Shown here: in pieces, positions 57,001 to 64,000 of the stretch
Layout of the letters: every line of letters starts with the position of its first letter
Numbering within the stretch: position 1 is the first letter of the stretch
From: Bursaphelenchus xylophilus
Taxonomy: Eukaryota > Nematoda > Chromadorea > Rhabditida > Aphelenchoididae
Length of the DNA stretch: 64,000 nt
Assembly: GCA_904066235.2 (NCBI GenBank)
Contig: CAJFCV020000001.1
Location: 14,007,291 to 14,071,290, forward strand
Direction of reading: 5' to 3'
Position numbers and translations under genes: made by a program
The notes under the pieces: generated by a model
Told to the model about the DNA's origin: nothing
Databases searched by the model: none
What the model saw: the letters and a program-made list of their open reading frames with translations, nothing else

Positions 57001-60000
57001 AAGGGCAAAAGAGGCAAAGAAAAACAACGAAAGGAACGGTCGGAAAAAGGACCTCCGCCACTGAAAAGACCCTGCACCATGGACAGTTTTGTCAACAGGC
57101 TGAGCAAAATGGTATGTTTAGGAGTTGTAGGGGATGTAGAAGGCAAAAAAAATGAAGGAGGTTTAGGTGAATTTTGAGAATTTTTTAAAAACGCGATTTT
57201 TCTCTAAAAAATTGAAATTTTTCGATTTTTACTGCGGATTTAGCTGTGGTTGACCCTAATTTTTTAACTAAAAATTGTTTCAGGGCTTGGTTTATTGTTG
57301 AGAATGAGTTTTGAGATAAAATCCGCAAAGGTTGGGCAAGGGGGACCAAAAAATTTTTTTCTGAAAACTTGGTCCCATCTTACCACACTTTTTTCAAAAC
57401 GTGTTATTGAGTTTCCTAGGCCTTTATTATATCATTTGCGATGTCTTTGACAAATTTGGAGTAGATTTGTCATCAAATTTTAGAATTTTTTTTGATTTTC
57501 CAAAAATTTTTTCTCCCAAAAATAAAATTATTTTTTCGTTTCAGGAAGATGTTGTTTCGTCTCCCCGACTTACTCAAACAGTCCAACTACAAAGCCGCTT
57601 GAATGCAGATGACTTTCACAGCGAAATCGACCGCAGCTTTTTGGCGAATTCGACGGCTTTGGACGAGGTTATCAACCTGGAGAATGATGGGGAATTTAAT
57701 TCAAATCGGATCAGTGGAGGTGATCAGGGTGAAGTTAGAGGTCTTACAGAAGAGACATTGTCTCAGGATAGTCGAAATGACACGACATTTGAGGATATTC
57801 CAGTGGGAAGTGGGCTAAAATTGATCCCGATATTATCCATGCCACCTGAAGAAAATTCGAAAAATTTTGATGAAGATTGCGTTGATGGTGAAGATAATGA
57901 TGATCAACGCGACGAAGAAGGATTTTTGGGGCTCTCTGAGGAAGATTATGTCCCGTTGTGGAGGGAGATTGAAGAATCGGACGTCAGATCGGAGGTGTTT
58001 TCATATAACTTTAGGTCTCAAAAGACCCAAAACAACTTGGAAGAAGAGCACGAAAAGTGTTGTGAAGAGTCTACAAGCGATTTGGATGTAATTTCCAACA
58101 CGGATTTTGACGAACCACCCGAGAAAGCGGAAGAAAAATTGAATTTGATGCTGAAGTAGGGTCAAGTGTGATATAAAGTGAGATAAAAAATTTTGTTCCC
58201 TTTTTCAGAGCAGAAAACTTTGCGGAGATGGTGGTGATAGGCCAATACAATAATGCCTTCATATTGGCTCGACATGGGCAAGAAATTTTTTTGATTGATC
58301 AGCATGCCGCCGATGAGAAGTACAACTTCGAATGGCTGCAGAAAAACGCGAAAGTCAAGTCGCAAGGAGTGTGTGAGTAAGTGTTTTGGACTGTTTGTTG
58401 GTTTTTAGGAAGTCGGAGAGAAATTTGGAGGAGAATTTTGTAGTAATTTGGTAGTCGCACTGTGCAGAAGTTTGATTTTTTTGGTCGGAAAATTCAAAAA
58501 AAATTGTCAGATTTTGATAAAACTTGGCTGAAATGTGGAATAAAGTGGTTTAAAGCGACTAAAAAAAGTTTTAGGCCGCGTTTTGCAGAAGTCAGGGGTT
58601 TTTTGATCAAAAAATAAAAAAAAAAATTTTGAAAATTTTATTTTTTTATTCGAAATAAAAAAAATATCTTAAAAAACAAGATTTTTATCAAGTTTTCCCC
58701 TAAAAATCTCGACTTTTTGAGAATTAAAAAAACATTTTCAAAATTTTTTTTTCCAGCCAACGTCAAATGTCCCTCGGCCCCGTGGAAGAAGCTGTCCTTA
58801 TTTCTCACCTGGACATCCTCGCAGCCAGCGGCTTCGAATTCGAAGTGAATGAGCAGGCTCCGTCCGGCCAAAGAGTCCTGTTAGCCTCCGTCCCAACAGT
58901 TTGTGGCTGGCACTTCGATGCATCAGACATTGAGGAGTGCATCTCCGCCCTACGCCAATTCCCCTCAACCATGTATCGACCGGTGAAACTGCGGAAAATT
59001 TTCGCTTCGAAAGCGTGCAGAAAATCGGTCATGTTCGGGGACACATTGAGCATGGAGAAGATGGTCAAAATTGTCAGACATATGGGCGCTATGGAGCAGC
59101 CGTGGGTGAGTAATAAAATTTTTTAAAAAAATTTAAAAAAATAAAAAAAAAAATGAAAATTCACAAAAAAAATTTTTTGAATAAAACAAAATTAATTTAT
59201 TTCTCAATTTTTCAAATTTGAAAGATCGACTAGTCCGTCCAGAAATACGCCGGACTGATTTTTGCCGTTTGCACTGTGCGAAAAAAAGTCAGGGTGCGAG
59301 CGACAGCCGAAAAGCGATTGCACGGTGCAAAAAGCAAGAAAATTGCACGGTGCAAAGAAAACCTTTGTTTTGTCGCCGATTTCAGTCCGGCGACTTTGCG
59401 GAAGGCAATTGCACTGTGCGAAAAAAGGTCAGGGTGCGAGCGACAGCCGAAAAGCGATTGCACGGTGCAACGAGCAGGAAATTGCACAGTGCAAAAAACA
59501 AAAAATTGCACAGTGCAAAGTGAACTTTTGTTTTGTCGCCGATTTCAGGCTGGCGACTTTGCGGAAGGCAATTGCACTGTGCGAAAAAAGGTCAGGGTGC
59601 GAGCGACAGCCGAAAAGCGATTGCACGGTGCAAAAACCCGCAAATTGCACGGTGCAAAGAAAACTTTTGTTTTCGCACAGTGCATGTCGCCGATTCCAGT
59701 CCGGCAGACCTTGAAATTTGGAAAAATTGGGAAGATAAATTAATTCTATTTTATTAAAAAACCTTTTTTGTGGTAATGTGATAAAAATTGGTTTAAATTT
59801 AGTGAAAATTTTTCTAAAAGTATATTTTTTTAAAATTTCCAAATTTTTCGGTCGAAAAAAATCGACATTTTCAAAAAAAAAAAAAAAAATTATTTGATTT
59901 TCACAAAAATGAATTTTATAGCAATTTTTTACTTGAAAATCCCCCAAAAAAATGTTTTAGAACTGTCCCCACGGTCGCCCAACAATTCGGCATGTTTGCA

Positions 60001-60164
60001 CGTTGAAGGATCAGATTGAAGCTCCACTCTCCGAATGCGATGAACAAGAAGAATCGTCGCAAGAAACGGATATCACTTTTGATATCAGCATGGATGAGGA
60101 GACGTTTGAGAAGGAAAATTTGAATGAAACGCAATATGAGGGGGAAATTTGTGAGTTTTTTTGA
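51025..60164 (+). CDS. pms-2: PMS2-type MutL mismatch repair endonuclease (~904 aa)
   Basis: Partner of MLH1 in MutL-alpha, which nicks the daughter strand in mismatch repair. Exons: 51025-51169, 51476-51665, 51773-52042, 55064-55287, 55455-55522, 56239-56323, 56359-56535, 56888-57111, 57545-58155, 58209-58376, 58757-59105 and 59961-60164, all in compatible phase. Seen: GHKL ATPase motifs ELIDNALDAG (E35, N39), DNGHGI (64-69), GFRGEAL (~99-105) and DRQFVFINKRPV; a long acidic linker; and the metal-binding endonuclease motif DQHAADEKYNFE (~695-706) with ACRKS (~807) and CPHGRPT (~839), the full PMS2 set. The last exon either ends at 60164 or splices on, e.g. to an acceptor at about 60429. Introns are loaded with repeats, and intron 3 hosts another gene antisense. 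Confidence 0.93.
52541..54970 (-). CDS. Small multispan membrane protein nested in PMS2 intron 3 (171 aa)
   Basis: Minus-strand exons 54970-54803, 54064-53897, 52771-52664 and 52612-52541, all ending in phase 0, with GT/AG borders (the exon-2 donor is GTGGGT). The N-terminus is basic and cytosolic-looking (SKRSQRSSARSRKGKK). Hydrophobic segments follow: VPITLVLFLY, VVAFSFTCISTILLIFIHFM, a third around FTSLLGVVETVLYGV and ITLLVVCF, and VMTSVAVSLIFILWIFV. This suggests about four TM helices. I do not recognise the family; MARVEL or TMEM-type proteins are possible. The whole gene lies in the 3-kb intron between PMS2 exons 3 and 4, on the opposite strand, and its own intron 2 contains nested MITEs. 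Confidence 0.7.
52853..53095. mobile_element. Tc1-like MITE, copy 1
   Basis: Inverted arms of ~110 bp beginning TACAGTGGCGGACCTGATAC and containing TTTTGCATCCGGGAAGTA. CAGTG termini next to TA resemble Tc1 family ends. Same family as 53177-53419, 61613-61866 and 63676-63832. Confidence 0.8.
53097..53845. mobile_element. Foldback element related to the 40905-41850 palindrome, interrupted
   Basis: The left end (GTCAATTGGGAAAGTTGGCAA...) and right end (complement ending ATTGACAAC at about 53835) are inverted. Inner arms (53430-53590 and 53600-53760) are also inverted copies and match the AATCATGT/GTAGT core of the 40.9-kb element. The 53177-53419 MITE is inserted in its left arm. Confidence 0.8.
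53177..53419. mobile_element. Tc1-like MITE, copy 2 (nested)
   Basis: Begins TACAGTGCCGGACTTGATCC and ends with the complement GGCACTGTA. Flanking TA on both sides fits a Tc1-type target. It sits inside the arm of another foldback element, so it inserted later. Confidence 0.85.
54171..54288. repeat. Perfect-looking hairpin, ~55-bp arms
   Basis: AACGTCTCCAAATGCATCC on the left against GGATGCATTTGGGAACGTT on the right, with AATGCTTCCGCATG / CATGCGGAAGCATT nearer the loop. It lies in intron 1 of the nested membrane-protein gene. Confidence 0.8.
54530..54750. repeat. Direct repeat with GGCTCGGGCGCAG
   Basis: Two copies of ~85 bp (TTTGAGG..CTAGCCAAAA..GGCTCGGGCGCAG.TCGGAAAAAATT) about 135 bp apart, with an inverted piece near 54410 (CTGCGCCCGAG). 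In intron 1 of the nested gene. Confidence 0.7.
55545..56110. mobile_element. Foldback element in PMS2 intron 5
   Basis: Inverted arms of ~230 bp: TTTGCATCCACAGCCGAGATATTAGGCAA on the left has its diverged complement on the right (GCTTAATATCTCGGCTGTGGG). Fragments of the same family (GAGAGAGTACGCG, TTCGCGAAGA) recur in the reductase introns (45245-45345, 46290-46600) and near 35400. Confidence 0.85.
56566..56765 (+). repeat. TTTTGGTCGAAAAA tandem repeat in PMS2 intron 7
   Basis: About ten imperfect copies of a 15-20-bp unit around TTTGGTCGAAAAA. It yields Lys/Phe-rich open frames on both strands that are artefacts. Confidence 0.9.
59262..59700 (+). repeat. PMS2 intron 11 array carrying GCACNGTGC palindromes
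   Basis: Three copies of a ~140-165-bp unit with GCACTGTGCGAAAAAA, TCAGGGTGCGAGCGACAGCC and TTGTCGCCGATTTCAG. Each has several TTGCAC(A/G)GTGCAA palindromes. A partial copy lies at 60470-60545. Confidence 0.88.
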
Positions 60165-61234
60165 TTTTTTTTTTTTTTTTTGAAATTTGCGAAAAAAAAT
60201 ATATATTTTGATTTTTTAAATATTTGGGATTTTAAAATATTTTTTGTCAGTATTTTGCAGAAATAATGGGGATTTTTAAACCCAAAAAATAAAAAAAAAT
60301 TTTTTTTTTTTGAAATTTTTTCTGTTAAAATTGAAGAGAAAAACTTATAAATTTTGATGGAGCCTAGCAAAAATTTAGATTTTGTAGTTTTTTAAGACAA
60401 ATTTAAGATTTTTTGCGTCTATTTTGCAGATACAAATCCGTTCGGAAAGTCACAATTTTCGCACGGTGCAAACGGCTGATTTTTGCTGTTTGCACTGTGC
60501 GAAAAAATTCAGGGTGCGAGCGACAGCCCGAAAAAGCATATTGCACTTTTTGAAAGTTCTAATAGCAGCATCGAGATTTTTAGGTCGATCTTGAAACTTC
60601 TGGGGTAAAAAATTGAATTTATTTGTTTTCAAAAAAAAAAAAAATAATTTATAAAGTACTTTTTCTTGATCTATCCTTCAATTTCTCACCTTCTAAAAAC
60701 GGCTCCAGTCTACAAAAGGATGTGGTTCAGACGCTGTTTATTTGCCCTGTTCCCAACATCCAAAAACTGAATGTGGTCGGTCCCGAATCGTGACCTCCAA
60801 AAGTCGCACGTCTCTATTACTTTCTCACCTTTTTTTTGGTTTCTTGGTGCGCCAAAATTCGGTCGATTATGTTTACTTTTTGCGCGGTAGGTGCTGTTGA
60901 AAGTAAAATAGGGTAAAGTCATGGTTATGACGTTGGTGGAGCATGATGTTTTTCAAAATTGAAGGCTGAAGACGGTAGAGTTCTTGAGAAATTGGTGTCC
61001 TCTCAGCATAATTTTTTGGTGATTTTAAAGGTTTTAAAGGCATGTTTCAGATTTCTACGTCGTATTTTACAAGGCCCACGGGGATTTTTAAGTTAAAGCT
61101 TCTCTTTAGGGAGAACAAATTTTGATTTTTTTTTGATTTTTGAGGAGAATTTTGCGTTTTGCGAAACATTTTTCTTACTAGCTGGCCAATAAATCACGGA
61201 AGAGAATTCGATAAATTTAGCTGTTTTTTAAAAT
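60165..61234. other. Intergenic region after PMS2
   Basis: AT-rich. It contains poly-A/T runs, a partial copy of the PMS2 intron repeat (60470-60545) and no convincing exon. PMS2 3' untranslated sequence or one extra exon could lie at 60429-60480. Confidence 0.6.
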
Positions 61235-62275
61235 TTTGCGAAAATTTTTTATTTTTAAAAAGTTTCTTGGTACTCACAGGCATGACTTTCTCAGTGAATC
61301 ACGGATTAATCTCTTACGCTGCCTCAGGCTAAAATCAAAAAAATTACGTAAAACGCGAAAAAATATTGAGCTCCTATGGCTTAGAATACACTATTTTCTA
61401 CTCCAAAAAACAATGACTACCTTGTGGGGATTATGGCCTTGTTGTTTTATTACCACAATTTCCGGTCGATTTATCGGCTGAGAAAACGTCGAGACAAGGC
61501 GTAAGCAGATTGATGGATAACCTGAAGTCGACAAAAAAGTCGAGAAAGAGTTCGAAATAAGCCTGGGTTTGTGATCAGAAAGTATCACTGATGCAAAAAG
61601 AAAGCTTTAGAAAGCTACAGTGAGGGACCAGATCCAGTGGCAAAAAACGTCTCATTTTGCATCCCGGAAGGGACCAAAATGTCTCCAAACCTTTCCCTTC
61701 TCTAAGCTAAAAAACCCCGCTTGAAGAGCCCGCCTTAACGGAAAGGGTGCGCTTTTCAAAGCGGAGTTTTTTAGCATAGAGAAGGGAAGGGTTTGGAGAT
61801 GTTTTGGTCCCTTCCGGGATGCAAAATGGGACGTTTTTTGCCATTGGATCAGGTCCCTCACTGTACTGCACTAAATTAGGTGATAGTTGTAAGGCTTTAC
61901 GTGATGCTTTCTGATCTCAAACCCAGGCTTATTTCGACCTTTTTCTCGACATTTTTTGTCGGCTGAAGATTACCTATGTATCAGTCTGTTTACGCCTTGT
62001 CTCGACGTTTTCTCAGCCGATAAATCGACCGGAAATTGTGATAACAGAAGGGCAAGACAATAATCCCCAAAGGTAGTCATTGTTTTTTGGAGTAGGAAAT
62101 AGTATATTCTTAGTCATGGGAGCTCAATATTTTTTCGGGTTTTGCATAATTTTTTTTGATTTTAGCCTGTGGCAGCGTAAGAGATTAATCCGTGATTCAC
62201 TGGGAGAGTCATGCCTGTGAGTAACAAGAAACTTTTTAAAAATCAAAAATTTTCGCAAAAATTACAAAACAGCTA
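61235..62275. mobile_element. Foldback element interrupted by a MITE
   Basis: Outer arms (about 61235-61610 and 61880-62275) are inverted copies: AAGTTTCTTGGTACTCACAGG against CCTGTGAGTAACAAGAAACTT. A separate foldback (61613-61866) occupies the centre. No transposase. Confidence 0.85.
61613..61866. mobile_element. Tc1-like MITE, copy 3 (nested)
   Basis: TACAGTGAGGGACCAGATCC at the left, GGTCCCTCACTGTA at the right, flanked by TA. It shares GATCCAGTGGCAAAAAACGT and the TTTTGCATCC..GGAAG core with the copies near 53 kb. Confidence 0.85.
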
Positions 62276-62559
62276 AATTTAGCAATTTTTTCAGCGAAAA
62301 AATTCCGTTGATTTCTGCAAAGCGCGAGCTAAAAGGCTCAATTATGGAAAAAATTTTAAAATAAAAAAATTTTTGACTAAATTTTTGCCAATTTTTACCG
62401 AAATCTAAAAGCTTTTTGGCACAGTGCAAAAAAATTTTTTTTTCAACTTGCACTGTGCATTTTGAAAAAATGATCTCCTTGCAAAAAAAACCTTTATTTA
62501 CACAGTTGGAGCCCATTATTTTGCCTCTATCCACGTAAAATTCAAACACCGTTGCCTAC

Positions 62560-62870
62560 TGTTGTTGACCTTTTAGCTTGCGGACATGTCTCCCGCCGAA
62601 AACCCGCGTGTATTTGCTCAAAATCGACCGTAATCTTCGAAAAAAGTTCGAGCCCGGTGGGGTTCCGCACGTGGCAAAACAACCCGAAAGAGAAGCCAGG
62701 CGCTCTGCCAAATGTTGACTCAAACGTTGTTGTATATAACAAAACAATACCCATTGTTACAACAAACAGGAAATTTTTTTCTTTTAAGGTGGTCTTGGCT
62801 TGATCCCGACATGAAATGCGACCGAAAACGGCCCGAAATCGCGGTTGAAATTTTGGTTCCGGATTTTTGT
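62560..62870 (+). other. Possible coding exon(s) of unknown gene
   Basis: An open plus frame (62552-62803, e.g. SSSPVGFRTWQNNPKEKPGA) and an adjoining frame after an AAG acceptor-like site (WSWLDPDMKCDRKRPEIAVE, ~62790-62870) have ordinary codon composition unlike the AT-rich surroundings. I could not join them in phase or recognise a family. Could be exons of a secreted protein or an old repeat. Confidence 0.25.
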
Positions 62871-63014
62871 TGTCTCAAAAAAAGATTTTTTTTCGGTTTT
62901 TTGCACTTATTTTGAAGGTATTGTAGTCGAAATGCACGGTAGTATAAAGTAAATATTATTTCCAAAAAAAAAATTTGTTACGAAAGTGGATTAAGTCAAC
63001 GGGTTTTTTGAAGG

Positions 63015-63022
63015 TATATAAA
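63015..63022 (+). promoter_or_regulatory. TATA box upstream of secreted peptide gene
   Basis: TATATAAA 66 bp before the ATG at 63088, an appropriate distance for a short 5' untranslated region. Confidence 0.5.
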
Positions 63023-63087
63023 CGCGAGATTGTATTCATATTTTCGAAAAAAGAATTTTCGAATTTTAAGTGTGCTAAATTTAGAAT

Positions 63088-63988
63088 ATGAAGTGGACCT
63101 TAGTTGTTTTGTTCGTAATTACGATGATTTTGGCGGTTAATGGAGAGCAAGGTTGGTTGTGTTACTAGTAGGGGTTACTGAGTAAAAATAGGGCCTAATA
63201 AGCTCATAGTTTTGAGCCAGAAAGATGTAATGGGTCAAATTTCAAAAGTTTATGCTGATTTTTTGGCAAAGGAAGTGTTCAAAGTCCGACGCTTAGATTT
63301 TTTTCAAATTTTGAGCATGCATTGTATCTTTGCCACACATTAATTTCTAAAAATTTTGGCTCGAGCCTTGCAAGAACAGTCGAGATATTCAACGATCTTT
63401 GCCGATGAGAGAGTACGAAGAATGAGGAAAGCGGCCATAGAGAATTGTATTTTTCGCTTATATCTTTGTGAACTTGGCATTGAAAAGAACGAGTTTTTGT
63501 GGAAATGTTGCTCACCATATCAAACAAAACAGAGTCCTATGGGAAGTCAGAATACTGTATATGTATTGCTTCTCATATGGTGAGCAACATTTCCACAAAA
63601 AATCCTTCTTTTCCATGCGAAGTTCACAAAGGTATGAGCGAAAAATACATGCTATTCTCTCCGCCGCTCTCCTCCGTATCCGGGAAGTATCAAAAATGTG
63701 GCAAAATACCCCCCTCTATGACTGAAAAGCGCCTTGGAGTTTTTTTTCACTTGGAGGGGTATTTTGCTACATTTTTTGATGGCTCCCGGATGCAAAATGG
63801 TACGTTTTTTGCCGCCGGATCAGGTAGTATCAGATAGCTGTGTAATTTAAAATATTTTACGTTTTCTTTCAGAATTCTCGGTCCTCCGCTCCATCCTGAA
63901 ACGGCACGCGGACTCGGTGTGCGGATGCCCGCCCAATCATGCCTGTGTAATGTACAAATGCATTCCTCCCGTACCGGGTCATCAGTAA
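63088..63988 (+). CDS. Secreted 59-residue cysteine-containing peptide, two exons
   Basis: Exon 1 63088-63151 encodes a clear signal peptide (MKWTLVVLFVITMILAVNG). Exon 2 63873-63988 encodes the mature part, with a KR pair followed by four cysteines spaced C-x-C-x5-C-x5-C (CGCPPNHACVMYKC) and a Pro-rich end. The junction is in phase. The KR could be a processing site, giving a short two-disulfide peptide; this is inference. No family is recognised: a defence peptide, neuropeptide-like or secreted effector are all possible. The intron holds two repeat elements. A TATA box precedes the gene. Confidence 0.7.
63330..63670. mobile_element. Truncated foldback element
   Basis: Inverted arms around a centre near 63560 (GTGGAAATGTTGCTCACCATAT against ATATGGTGAGCAACATTTCCAC). 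The left arm continues with GATATTCAACGATCTTTGCCG, also found in the reductase intron at about 46390. The right arm is cut short by the next element. Confidence 0.8.
63676..63832. mobile_element. Tc1-like MITE, copy 4 (truncated)
   Basis: Contains CCGGGAAGTATCAAAAATGTGGC and, inverted, GCTACATTTTTTGATGGCTCCCGG, then TTTTTTGCCGCCGGATCAGG. The left terminus is missing, replaced by the preceding foldback arm. Confidence 0.8.
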
Positions 63989-64000
63989 TCTCAATATTTA

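Noticed and set aside
59218..59757. Open frames with repeated cysteines at 59.2-59.7 kb
   Set aside because: They derive from the ~150-bp palindrome-bearing array in PMS2 intron 11 in several frames at once.

Overview
The window looks like a nematode genome contig. The introns are short and AT-rich with TTTTAG or TTTCAG acceptors. Same-strand genes sit 160-280 bp apart with acceptor-like TTTTAG just before the ATG, as in trans-spliced operons. F-box and Ly6-like secreted genes and many Tc1-like foldback elements are present. I cannot name the genus.

Left part (1-29128): a tandem array of a ~160-bp satellite, roughly 16 kb visible plus a 500-N gap, interrupted by two LTR retroelements. The first (355-9118) is a nearly pristine BEL/Pao element with one 2389-codon Gag-Pol-Env-like frame and LTRs that differ at one base. 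The second (14801-18653) is a compact element with Gag and a zinc knuckle in the -1 frame but no recognisable pol. Both landed 4 bp apart in the same part of the monomer. The satellite stops against a decayed minus-strand LTR element (29129-~32480) with Gag, zinc knuckle and an Env-like fragment.

Middle part (32.7-43.9 kb): a gene for a small secreted protein with a hydrophobic C-terminus (32759-34461), an eight-exon F-box-like gene (34998-39421) and a small Ly6/uPAR-like secreted gene on the minus strand (40404-43809). The tail-to-tail junction of the first and third genes exists twice, ~5.9 kb apart, flanking the F-box-like gene. At each junction one partner is complete and the other is a fragment. 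The region is full of palindromic foldback elements.

Right part (44.2-60.2 kb): conserved housekeeping genes. A minus-strand zeta-crystallin-type quinone reductase carries a long Pro/Ala/Asp-rich tail. A plus-strand series follows, possibly an operon: mitochondrial ribosomal protein S6, CHMP6/VPS20 (ESCRT-III), XPA (nucleotide excision repair) and PMS2 (mismatch repair MutL with its endonuclease motif). A small multispan membrane protein gene lies antisense inside PMS2 intron 3.

The last 4 kb hold nested foldback elements and a two-exon gene for a 59-residue secreted cysteine-containing peptide (63088-63988). Exon models were built by hand from splice sites, phase and family similarity; none is confirmed by transcripts.
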